64,000 nt of DNA from Myxococcales bacterium (GTDB lineage Bacteria > Myxococcota_A > Bradymonadia > UBA7976 > UBA1532): NCBI GenBank assembly GCA_020633435.1, contig JACKDP010000006.1, positions 372,001 through 436,000 of the forward strand, written 5' to 3'. Made by a program: the position numbers and the translations under genes. Below, piece after piece: positions 35,588-43,836 of this stretch. Within the stretch, counting starts at the first letter, position 1. Each line of letters begins with the position of its first letter. A model generated the notes under the pieces. It had not been told where the DNA came from, made no database searches, and saw only the letters and a program-made list of their open reading frames with translations.

Positions 35588-37782
35588 ACGCCCGCCTCGT
35601 GCTCGCCCTGCTCGCCCTGCTCGCCCTGCCCGGGTCGGCGGCCCGGGCCCAGGATCCCGCCGAGCCGGCCGGGGAGGAGGAGGACAGCGTCCGCATCATC
35701 GGCCAGCGCCTCTCCCGGCTGGCGGGATCGGCCCACGCCGTCGACAAGACCACCCTGGAGGCCCTCGAGCAGGACGACGTCCACCGCGTCCTCGGGCAGG
35801 TGCCCGGCGCCTACGTCCGCGAAGAAGACGGCTTCGGCCTGCGGCCCAACATCGGCCTGCGCGGCACCAGCGCCGAGCGCAGCGCCAAGATCACGCTGAT
35901 GGAGGACGGCGTCCTCCTCGCCCCCGCCCCGTACGCGGCGCCCGCGGCCTACTTCTTCCCGCTGATGACCCGCATGACGGGCGTCGAGGTGTTCAAGGGG
36001 CCCGCGGCCATCGCGTACGGCCCCAACACCGTGGGCGGCGCCGTCAACCTGGTCACCCGGAGCATCCCCCGCGGGTCCCGCGGCGAGATCGACGTGGCGA
36101 CCGGCCGGTTCGGCACCGACAAGCTGCACCTCTGGTGGGGCCATGGCGACGACCGCTTCGGCGTCCTCGTCGAGGGCGTGCACCTCGACAGCGACGGCTT
36201 CAAGCGCCTGGATGGCGGCGGCCCGACCGGCTTCGACAAGCGCGAGGCCATGGTGAAGCTGCGCTACGGGTCCGCGCCGGAGGCCGAGACGTGGCAGCGC
36301 GTCGAGCTGAAGCTGGGCTACGCCGACGAGGCCTCCCACGCGACCTACCTGGGCCTCACCGACGCCGACTTCGCCGACGACCCGTTCCGGCGCTACGTCG
36401 CCAGCCAGCGCGGCCGGATGAGCTGGTGGCGCACCCAGGCGGAGCTCACCTGGCGGCTGGAGCTCGGGGCCGCCTTCGAGCTGCGCACGACGGCCTACCG
36501 GCACGACTTCAGCCGCGCCTGGCGCAAGCTCAACGGCATCCGGGGGGAGCCGGCCCTCCGGGATCTGCTCGCGGCCGACGAGGGTCGCGCCGCCGTCTCG
36601 GTGGCCGTCCTGCGTGGCGAGCAGGACTCCGATCCCCGATCCCCGCTGCTGATCGGGACGAACGACCGCCGGTTCTTCTCCCAGGGCCTCCAGACCCGCG
36701 GATCCTGGGCGGTCGACCGGACGGGCGCCTTGCGTCAGACGCTGCGCTTCGGGGTGCGCCTGCACCAGGACGCCATCGAGCGCGACCATGACGAGGCGCC
36801 GTTCGACATGCGGGGCGGCACGCTCCTGCGCGCCGGGCCCGACGAGGTGGCGACGAGCAACCGCGAGGAGGCGATGGCCCTCGCCCTGGACGTGCAGGAC
36901 GAGATCCGCCTGGGCGAGGCCGTCACCCTGACCCCGGGCGTCCGCGCAGAGCTCATCGCGACGCGCTACGAGGACGCCCTGGGCGACGCGGGGCGGGAGC
37001 ACGCCTACGCCGTGGTCCTGCCGGGCGCCGGCGTGGTCTGGGCGCTGTCGCCCGGCTGGTCGCTGCTGGCCGGCGTGCACCGCGGGTTCACCCCGGTCTC
37101 GCCGCGGTCCGGCGACCTCGCCGACCCCGAGGACAGCGTGAACTACGAGGCCGGCGGCCGGTACCTCGGGCGGGCATCGCGCCTGGAGCTGATCGGATTC
37201 CTCAGTGATTATCGAAACTTGCTGGTGCCGTGCACCTTGTCGGCGGGCTGCGCGGCCGCGGACGTCGGGCGGCAGTTCAACGGCGGGGCCGTGCAGATCC
37301 GCGGGGTCGAGCTGCTGGCGTCTCAGGCGCTCCGCGTCACCGCTGGCTTGCGCCTGCAGGTGGACGCGGCCTGGACGCTGACGCTCTCGGCCCTCGAGGG
37401 CCGCTTCGATGACCCCATCCTGGGGGCGGTGGCGCCGGGCGACGCGCTGCCGTACCTGCCCGTCCACCAGGGGCACCTCATGCTGCGCGCCATCGGCCAG
37501 GCCGCCGAGCTCGACGTGGCGGTCCACGGGGTCGGCGCCGTGCGGGACGTCGCCGGGCAGGGGGCCATCCCGGCCCGGGAGCGCGTCGACGGGCATGTGG
37601 TCCTCGACGTCGCCGCGCACTGGCAGGTCACCGAGGCCGCCCGCCTCTACGGCCGGATCGACAACGTCCTGGGCGCCGAGTACGCCGTGTCCCGCCGGCC
37701 GTATGGCCTGCGGCCGGGCAAGCCCACGCAGATCCTCATCGGGTTCAAGCACCGTTTTGGGGGGGAGCAGCGGGAGGATTGA
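35584..37782 (+). CDS. TonB-dependent outer-membrane receptor (FecA-like)
   Basis: 732 residues. Starts ATG 35584, overlapping the HTTM stop. Signal peptide about 1-23 (ending ARAQ). Plug domain about 40-170: RVLGQVPGAYVREEDGFGLR, PNIGLRGTSAERSAKI, VFKGPAAIAYGPNTVGGAVN. A 22-strand barrel follows, with typical RYEDAL, NYEAGGRYLG and GRIDNVLGAEY elements near the end. It takes up an iron chelate or similar ligand using the proton motive force through TonB. It is last in the Fur-box operon, so the substrate is probably a ferric complex. The usual C-terminal aromatic residue is followed by a short GGEQRED extension. The gene is intact, unlike its two upstream neighbours. Confidence 0.92.
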   Translation: MNARLVLALLALLALPGSAARAQDPAEPAGEEEDSVRIIGQRLSRLAGSAHAVDKTTLEALEQDDVHRVLGQVPGAYVREEDGFGLRPNIGLRGTSAERSAKITLMEDGVLLAPAPYAAPAAYFFPLMTRMTGVEVFKGPAAIAYGPNTVGGAVNLVTRSIPRGSRGEIDVATGRFGTDKLHLWWGHGDDRFGVLVEGVHLDSDGFKRLDGGGPTGFDKREAMVKLRYGSAPEAETWQRVELKLGYADEASHATYLGLTDADFADDPFRRYVASQRGRMSWWRTQAELTWRLELGAAFELRTTAYRHDFSRAWRKLNGIRGEPALRDLLAADEGRAAVSVAVLRGEQDSDPRSPLLIGTNDRRFFSQGLQTRGSWAVDRTGALRQTLRFGVRLHQDAIERDHDEAPFDMRGGTLLRAGPDEVATSNREEAMALALDVQDEIRLGEAVTLTPGVRAELIATRYEDALGDAGREHAYAVVLPGAGVVWALSPGWSLLAGVHRGFTPVSPRSGDLADPEDSVNYEAGGRYLGRASRLELIGFLSDYRNLLVPCTLSAGCAAADVGRQFNGGAVQIRGVELLASQALRVTAGLRLQVDAAWTLTLSALEGRFDDPILGAVAPGDALPYLPVHQGHLMLRAIGQAAELDVAVHGVGAVRDVAGQGAIPARERVDGHVVLDVAAHWQVTEAARLYGRIDNVLGAEYAVSRRPYGLRPGKPTQILIGFKHRFGGEQRED

Positions 37783-37857
37783 AGAATCCGGGATCTGCCC
37801 CTGTCGTGCAGCCCGTTCGCGCCGTATGATCCCGGCGCCACATTCCAGGAGGCATGC

Positions 37858-38538
37858 ATGACCCGCTTCTTCACCCTCGCGCTCCTCGCCCTCGGCCTCG
37901 CGGCCGCCCCCGTCAGCATCGACGGCGTGACCGCCGCCCAGGCCCAGAAGGCCAAGAAGACCACCAAGGTGACGAAGACCAAGAAGGCCTCCAAGCAGGC
38001 CAAGTCGGTCTTCCGGGGCCCCGTCAAGAAGGGGACGAAGGCCACCCCCGCCAAGAAGACGGCGGCCAAGGCGGCCCAGGAGGACGAGAAGAAGATCCTC
38101 TTCGTGAAGCCGGCCGTCCGCAACACCAACGCCGTGCTCGGCCAGGCCCGCCAGGCCGTGAAGGCCGGCGCCAAGGGCCAGCAGCTCCTGCGCGACGCGG
38201 TCGTCCGCCAGCACGCCGCCCGCAAGGCCAACGCCGCCGGGCAGCCCCGCCTCGCGTTCTACCTGACGCGGGCCGCCCGCGGGCTGGCCATCGAGGCCAT
38301 CGTCCTCAACGGCCTCAAGCCCGCCGAGGAGCCCAAGGCCGATGGCTTCGTCCCCACCGCCGATGACATCGCGGGCGTGGACGAGTACATCACCGCGGTG
38401 GAGAACGAGAACCTCGTGCCGCCGATCGACGTGATCCCCAACGACGAGACCATCGGCAACGATCTGCCCGAGGACCTGGGCGAGGACGACGGCGTGGTCG
38501 CCCGCCCGACCAGCGGCCCCGAGGTCGAGGTCAAGTAG
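37858..38538 (+). CDS. Secreted Lys/Ala-rich protein, unknown function
   Basis: 226 residues. AGGAGG lies five bases before the ATG at 37858. A signal peptide (LLALGLAAAPVS) ends around residue 27-30. Residues 31-76 are extremely basic and repetitive (KAKKTTKVTKTKKASKQAK, then KKGTKATPAKKTAAKAA), resembling histone-H1-like tails. Residues 80-155 look helical (LLRDAVVRQHAARKANAAG), and the C-terminus is acidic. No family recognised. It could bind polyanions such as LPS, exopolysaccharide or extracellular DNA. A TATGAT hexamer at 37825-37830 may be its -10 box. It converges on the YbjN-like gene. Confidence 0.7.
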   Translation: MTRFFTLALLALGLAAAPVSIDGVTAAQAQKAKKTTKVTKTKKASKQAKSVFRGPVKKGTKATPAKKTAAKAAQEDEKKILFVKPAVRNTNAVLGQARQAVKAGAKGQQLLRDAVVRQHAARKANAAGQPRLAFYLTRAARGLAIEAIVLNGLKPAEEPKADGFVPTADDIAGVDEYITAVENENLVPPIDVIPNDETIGNDLPEDLGEDDGVVARPTSGPEVEVK

Positions 38539-38543
38539 CGACC

Positions 38544-38563
38544 CGACGACGGCTCAGTCGTCG
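38544..38563. terminator. Possible bidirectional hairpin between convergent genes
   Basis: CGACGAC (38544-38550) and GTCGTCG (38557-38563) can pair around a six-base loop in the region where two convergent genes end (38538 and 38554). There is no T-run, and part of the stem encodes the acidic DDDD tail of the minus-strand gene, so the pairing may be a by-product. Confidence 0.25.
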
Positions 38564-39048
38564 TCGTCGCTCTCCTCGAACCCGCCGCGCCCCTCCACAT
38601 GGGCGACGGCCTCCTCGGCCGTCACGTCGTCGCTCCACAGCATCCGCATCAGCCCCGGGTAGTACCGGTCCGCCGTGCTCAGGTTGGTGTGCAGCAGGTT
38701 GCGGAACACCGTCGACGTGAACTCGGCCCCCTCCAGGTCGACGCTGGTCTTGAACCGGATCTCGCCGTCGCTCAGATCCAGCTCGAAGTTCCCGATGAAC
38801 ATCCCGTGGTTGGCGCGGCAGATGAACTCGGCGGCCTGAAGGCGCTTGTCCTCGGGGACGGTGGCCTCCAGCCGGCTGTGGATGCAGACGACGTCGATGG
38901 CTTCCCGCACGATGATCGTCGTGCGGAGCGTCCCGTTGCGGCCGGTGTAGCTGAAGAACGCGAGGTCCTGCTCTTCGCGCGCTTCATGGGAGAAGTTCCA
39001 GTCGTCCTCTTCCAGGAACCGCAGCAGGCCGTCGACGATTCGTCCCAT
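38554..39048 (-). CDS. YbjN-domain-like protein
   Basis: 164 residues. The ATG at 39046-39048 is chosen because GGAG is five bases upstream; a longer frame upstream runs into the sufE coding region. The sequence resembles the YbjN / type III secretion chaperone-like fold: FLEEDDWNFSHE, DLAFFSYTG, TTIIVREAIDVVCIHSRLEA, FICRANHGMFIGNFELDL, GEIRFKTSVDLEG, and helices with TADRYYPGLMRML. Such proteins are cytosolic and often modulate stability of partners; the partner is unknown. The C-terminus is acidic (EESDDDD). It lies 49 bases downstream of sufE on the same strand and probably shares its transcript. Confidence 0.8.
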   Translation of the reverse strand: MGRIVDGLLRFLEEDDWNFSHEAREEQDLAFFSYTGRNGTLRTTIIVREAIDVVCIHSRLEATVPEDKRLQAAEFICRANHGMFIGNFELDLSDGEIRFKTSVDLEGAEFTSTVFRNLLHTNLSTADRYYPGLMRMLWSDDVTAEEAVAHVEGRGGFEESDDDD

Positions 39049-39097
39049 CCCCGTCTCCTCTCGTGGCGTCCAGCGAGCCCGCCGGCGCGGACCCCGG

Positions 39098-39502
39098 TCA
39101 GGCGGCCCGCTCCGCGAAGGCGCGGGCGCGCTGCACCATGGCCGCAAAGCCGTTGCGGCGGTTGAGGCTGATGTGGCGATCCAGGCCCAGGCGCTGGAAC
39201 AGGGCCCCCACATCGGCCGCGAGCACCTCGGCCGGCGGCCGATCCTGCAGCGCGACGAAGAGGATGGCGATGAGGCCGCGGACGATGCGCGCGTCGCTGT
39301 CGGCCTCGAGGTGCATGCGCCCGTCGGCGTCCAGGCGGGCGACCATCCAGACCTGGCTCATGCAGCCCTGGACGATGTTGGCGGGGACCTTCACGTCGTC
39401 GGCCAGCGCCGGGAGGGTGTCGCCCAGCTCCATCAGGTAGGCGTAGCGATCTTCCCAGTCATCGAAGAACTCGAAGTTCTCCACCAGCTCGTCGACGGTC
39501 AT
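39098..39502 (-). CDS. sufE: SufE-family cysteine desulfuration protein
   Basis: 134 residues. SufE accepts persulfide sulfur from the cysteine desulfurase SufS for Fe-S cluster assembly. The active-site motif IVQGCMSQVW has Cys47. The N-terminal EFFDDWEDRYAYLMELG and the C-terminal HISLNRRNGFAAMVQRA are also typical. AGGAGG is five bases before the ATG at 39500-39502. The N-terminal coding region has been kept short: a longer frame extends upstream but lacks a ribosome site. Divergent from the DUF1552 gene (105-base gap). No SufS is seen within the window. Confidence 0.93.
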   Translation of the reverse strand: MTVDELVENFEFFDDWEDRYAYLMELGDTLPALADDVKVPANIVQGCMSQVWMVARLDADGRMHLEADSDARIVRGLIAILFVALQDRPPAEVLAADVGALFQRLGLDRHISLNRRNGFAAMVQRARAFAERAA

Positions 39503-39607
39503 CCCATCCTCCTTCCGGCGCAGGATGCCACGCTGGCCAGGCGCAGGCGAGGGGACTTCGCGTGCATTTTCCCCACGCGAGCGGCTACCCTGCCCGCTGG
39601 AGGGCCC

Positions 39608-40879
39608 ATGACCTGGACGCGCCGTTCGTTCACCACCAGCCTCGCCGCCGGCCTGCTGGCGGCCCCGTTCTGCCGGCTGATCGGCCCCGCGCGGGCCCAG
39701 ACGCCCCCCACCCGCCGCCTGCTGATCTTCTTCAGCCCCAACGGCACCCTCCACCGGCACTGGCGGCCCACCGGCGGTGAGCGCGACTTCCAGCTCCCCG
39801 CCGGATCCATCCTGGAGCCGCTGGCGGCCTGGCGGGACCGGCTGGCCATCGTCGATGGCCTCGACTTCTTCACCGGCGACAACCACGAGGGCGGCCAGGC
39901 GGCCATGCTCACGAACCAGGGCGGCGCGGCCACGCCCACCCGCGGGATGTCGCTCGATCAATACGTCGCGAGCCGCCTCGGGGCCGCGGATCGCTTCGCC
40001 TCCCTGGAGCTGGGGGTCCTCACCGACCTGTGGGGCGCGGGGGCGCAGACCCGCATCAGCTATCGGGGGCCGGGCGAGCTGGTGCACCCCGATGCCGATC
40101 CGCGGCGCGCGTTCGACCGGCTCTTCGCGGATCTGGCGGGGGGACCGGAGGCGGCGGCTCGCCGCCGGGCGCAGCGGCGCAGCGTGCTGGACGTGGCGCG
40201 CGCCGAGCTGGCCGATCTGCACGGCCGCGTCGGCCAGCAGGAGCGCCGAAAGCTCGAGGCCCACCTCGACGCCCTGCGGGGGGTCGAGCGCGGCCTCGCC
40301 GCCGGCGGGGGGTGTGGTGCCCCGGACGCCCCGGATGCCCTCGCGCCGAGCGAGAACGACAACGCGCCCGCGCTGCTCTCGGCCCAGCTCGATCTGGCCG
40401 TCCTGGCCCTGGCGTGCGGCATGACCCGGGTGGCCTCCGTCCAGCTCAGCCACACGGTGAGCCCCGTCGTCTTCCGCTGGGCCGGCAACAGCGATCAGCA
40501 CCACTCGCTCTCCCACGCCGATGACAGCCAGGTCGCCACCGTCGCCGAGTTCGTGGCCGCCGAGCGCTGGTGCGCGGGCCAGCTCGCCAGCCTCCTCGAC
40601 CGCCTCGCCCGCACCCCGGATCCGGCCTCGGACGGCTCGCTGCTCGACTCGACGGTCGTGCTCTGGGCCAAGGAGCTGGGCGATCCGCGGGCCCACGTCT
40701 GCCAGTCCGTCCCGTTCGTCCTGGCGGGCGGGGGTCTGCCCGGCGGGCGGTACCTGCGCTATCCGGGTGAGAGCCACGCGCGCCTGCTGGTGAGCATCTG
40801 CCAGCACCTGGGCCTCGACAACGACACCTTCGGCGACCCCACCACCGGCCAGGGGCCGCTCCCGGGGCTCTTCGCGTGA
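39608..40879 (+). CDS. DUF1552 protein with Tat signal
   Basis: 423 residues. GGAGGG precedes the ATG at 39608. The N-terminus has a twin-arginine motif (TRRSFTTSL) and hydrophobic stretch, so it is exported folded, perhaps with a cofactor. The body matches DUF1552, related to the DUF1501/sulfatase-like alkaline-phosphatase-type fold: LLIFFSPNGTLHRHW, LAIVDGLDFFTGDNHEGG, SLDQYVASRLG, QLSHTVSPVVF, HSLSHADDSQ, DSTVVLWAKELGD and FVLAGGG. The family is common in Planctomycetes and Myxococcota, paired with DUF1592/DUF1588 cytochrome-like proteins, as here (stop and next start overlap as GTGA). Enzymatic activity is not established. Confidence 0.88.
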   Translation: MTWTRRSFTTSLAAGLLAAPFCRLIGPARAQTPPTRRLLIFFSPNGTLHRHWRPTGGERDFQLPAGSILEPLAAWRDRLAIVDGLDFFTGDNHEGGQAAMLTNQGGAATPTRGMSLDQYVASRLGAADRFASLELGVLTDLWGAGAQTRISYRGPGELVHPDADPRRAFDRLFADLAGGPEAAARRRAQRRSVLDVARAELADLHGRVGQQERRKLEAHLDALRGVERGLAAGGGCGAPDAPDALAPSENDNAPALLSAQLDLAVLALACGMTRVASVQLSHTVSPVVFRWAGNSDQHHSLSHADDSQVATVAEFVAAERWCAGQLASLLDRLARTPDPASDGSLLDSTVVLWAKELGDPRAHVCQSVPFVLAGGGLPGGRYLRYPGESHARLLVSICQHLGLDNDTFGDPTTGQGPLPGLFA

Positions 40880-42797
40880 GGGCCGTCGCCTGGCTGACGC
40901 TGGTGGCGCTCTGGGGCTGCGCCGTCGATGAGGAGGCGGGCGTTGCCGACGCCACTGTCGGCGACGCCGACGCCGCCGAGGAGGCCCCGACGCCGCCCCG
41001 CCGGCACGATGCGAGGACGCCACCCGCCGCGTGCTCCGCCGCCTGACCCACGAGGAGTACGCCCACACGGTGCACGACGTCCTGGGCGTCGAGTTCGACG
41101 CCGAGGCGGCCTTCGGCGCCGACCCGCGGGTGGACGGTTTCGCCAACAATACCGAAGCGTTGCGGGTCACCGAGCTGCTCGCTGACCAGTACCGGGTGGC
41201 CGCCTGGACGCTGGCCGAGGCCGTCGATCTGGCCGCGCTGGGTGGCTGCGGCGGGCCGACCTGCCGGCGGCTCGTCCGCGACCTGGGCCGGCGGCTCTTC
41301 CGGCGGCCGCTCACGGCGGTGGAGATCGAGCGGTACGTGGCGCTGACCGAAGAGGCCGAGGGCGAGGCCGAGGCCGGCCGGCTGGTGGTCGCGGCGCTCC
41401 TCCAGTCGCCGCACTTCCTCTACCGCACGGAGCTCGGCCGCCAGGAGGGCGAGGCCTTCACGCTCACCCCGTACGAGATCGCCACCGCGCTCTCCTACCT
41501 GATCTGGCGCTCGGCGCCCGACGACGCCTTGCTGGCCGAGGCGGCCTCGGGGGCGCTCCTCGATCCGGAGGCCCGCGCCACCGCCGTGGCCCGGCTGCTC
41601 GCCGATCCGCGGGCCACGCGCTCCGCCCAGGCTTTCGTGCGCGACTGGCTGGGCCTGGAGCGGCTCGGGCAGGTCAACCGCGACGCCGACACCTACCCGA
41701 CGCTGACGCCTGCGCTGCGCGCCTCGATGGGGGAGGAGACGGACCGCGTCGTGGCCGCCCTCTGGGGCGAGGACGCCGACGTGGCAGCGCTGCTGACCGA
41801 CGACCGCACGTTTGTCGACGACGCCCTGGCCGCGCACTACGGGCTGCCGGCGCCGGGCCCCGGCTTCCACGCCGTCGAGCGGCCCAGCGGCGCCGGCGTG
41901 CTCACCCACGCCAGCCTCCTGACCACCTGGGCCCTGCCGCGCGGCTCATCGCCCATCCACCGCGGGCTGTTCGTCCGCGAGCGCCTGCTCTGCCAGGATC
42001 TGCCGCCGCCGCCCGCCAACCTGGACACGTCGCCGCCGGCCGTCGACCCGTCCCGCAGCACCCGGGAGCGCTACCGCCGCCATTCGGAAGATCCGAATTG
42101 TTCCGGCTGCCATGGTCTCATCGATCCCATCGGCTTCGCGTTCGAACACTACGATGGCATCGGCCGTTACCGCGAGCGCGACGGGGAGCACGCGGTCGAC
42201 GCCACCGGCTCGATCATCGGATCCCCTGGATCCAATGGGGAATTCGATGGGGTGGGGGAGCTGGCCCGCCACCTCGTCGAGCACCCGGACGTGGCTCTGT
42301 GTCATGCGCGCCAGTGGCTGCGGATGGCGTCGGGCGGCGAGGCGCCCGCGGCGTGCGCCGCGTCGCTGGACGGGGCGCGGTTGCGGGGACCGCTGGAGGC
42401 CTTCCTGGCGCTGCCCACGTTCGACCGCCGCGTCGGCGAGGCCGGCGAGCTCGACGTGCCCGGCGCCGAGCTCACCCCCAGCGCGCCTGGCGAGGTGCCC
42501 GCTCCAGAACCGGAGCCGGAGCCCGAGCCCGAGCCCGAGCCGCTGGGCGCGCGGCTCGAGCTCGTCGAGGTGTCGCGCTGGCAGACGGGCTACTGCGCGG
42601 ATGGCCACGTCTTCAACGAGGGCGCCGCGCCGGTCCGCTGGGTCGTGCAGGCCACCATCGAGGGCACCATCGACAACCTCTGGAACGCCGTGGCGACGGG
42701 CGACTCCGGCCCGGTCGAGTTCTCGGGCATGGACTACAACGCCACCATCGGGCCCGGTCAGCGGGCCGACTTCGGCTTCTGCGCGCGCCTCGACTGA
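40876..42797 (+). CDS. DUF1592/DUF1588 c-type-haem-like lipoprotein with C-terminal CBM2 domain (frameshifted)
   Basis: Starts GTG at 40876, overlapping the DUF1552 stop. Lipoprotein signal ends ALWGC. One base is missing at about 40995-41010, after which the frame reads CEDATRRVLRRLTHEEYAH, the DUF1587/DUF1592 start. DUF1592 region: LLQSPHFLYRTELG, FTLTPYEIATALSYL, LLADPRATRSAQAFVRDWLG. DUF1588 region: TWALPRGSSPIHRGLFVRE, and CSGCH followed by GLIDPIGFAFEHYDGIGRY, where CSGCH is a haem-binding CxxCH motif. After residue 480 an EPEPEP linker leads to an 85-residue module (RWQTGYCADGHVFNEG, IDNLWNA, GMDYNATIGPG, FGFCA) that reads as a family 2 carbohydrate-binding module. This suggests a surface oxidoreductase tethered to cellulose- or chitin-like polymer, by inference. 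Confidence 0.85.
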
Positions 42798-42803
42798 CCG
42801 GCG

Positions 42804-43836
42804 TCAGTGGGCGCGGCCCTCGAAGGCGGCCAGGCGGGTGGCCGCGTCGGCCCGCAGGTCCAGGTAGAACAGGTTGACGTCCTGGGCGTGGTAGTCGCCC
42901 CCGTCGACGCCCACCAGATCCCGCGCCGACAGCCCGTCGGCCTCGGCGGCGTCGTCGACCTGCAGGACGCCGTCGGGGCCGCAGCGGGTGGCCACCAGCC
43001 CCACGGCGAAGCCCGCGAAGCTGCCCCCGAGGAGGCCGCCGCCGGGGCCCGCGCCGCGGTGCTCGCCCGGGGCGCCGGGCCCGGGGCCGCCGGTGACGGG
43101 GTTGAAGCAGGCCGCGCGCGCCGGGCGGCTCGCGGGCGGGCAGCGATCGACGCCGCAGGCCGCCGGCTGCACCCCGGCGCGGGCCGTCGCCCAGACCGCC
43201 GCGCAGCCCGTCGCCCGCGGATCCGCGCAGATCGGCAGGCCGCCGAGCGCCGCCGCGTCGACCTGCAGGCCCGCCAGGTAGGCGACGACGAGGCGGCGGG
43301 CGAGGGGGGTGCCCACGACGCGCGCCCGCAGCAGCTGCAGCAGCAGCATGGCCCCCTGATCGTGGCCCAGGAGGAAGAACGGGGCGTCGGGCGGGCTCTG
43401 GGCGAGCGCGTGGTCGAACGCGGCCGTGACGTCTTCCAGGGCCGGCGCGAGGGCGCCCCCCGCGGCCAGGGCACCCCGGCTGGCCTGGCGGAAGCGCGGC
43501 GCCCAGATCCGGGCGACGCCATTGAGGACGGTGGCCTGGAAGCGCACGGCGTCGTCGACGGGGCCACCCTCGACCGTGAGCGGATCCGCGCTCCGGGCCT
43601 CGACGGCCCGGTCCGTGGTCGGGTGCAGGTACAGGGCGAACGCCGTCAACCCCTTGTTTTCAGACGGGATTTCCGGGGGGCGCTCGTCCGCCGGGCCGCG
43701 CACGTCGGGGCGCGCGGCCCAGAGGCGTGGATCGGCGTAGCGGCCGGTGGGCGGCGGGCGGACGCCGGCGGCGGCTCCGCGCGGCAAGCGGCCAGGGCCA
43801 GGCCCAGGACCGCGAGTCGCCTGGGGCTCAGGGCGC
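42804..43836 (-). CDS. DUF3089-type alpha/beta hydrolase lipoprotein with Asp at the nucleophile position (frameshifted)
   Basis: The lipoprotein signal (LSPRRLAVLGLALAACRAE) is in one frame and the body (RYADPRLWAARPDVRGP onwards) in another; one base appears to be missing at about 43765-43795. The only start at the right place is a CTG at 43834-43836 overlapping the stop of the isomerase gene, so an upstream base could also be wrong. The body matches DUF3089: DAVRFQATVLNGVARIWAPR, AFDHALAQSPPDAPFFLLGH, then VVAYLAGLQVD, and a Cys-rich C-half. The nucleophile elbow reads GHDQGAM, Asp replacing the expected Ser. An Asp nucleophile is known in dehalogenase and epoxide-hydrolase branches of the fold. 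It converges on the DUF1592 gene. Confidence 0.7.

Noticed and set aside
35407..38214. A minus-strand open frame of over 900 codons opposite the TonB receptor.
   Set aside because: The receptor has clear plug and barrel motifs and an upstream coupled operon; the antisense frame has none.
38544..38563. A strong rho-independent terminator.
   Set aside because: There is a hairpin but no T-run, and part of it is needed to encode an acidic protein tail; kept only as a low-confidence feature.
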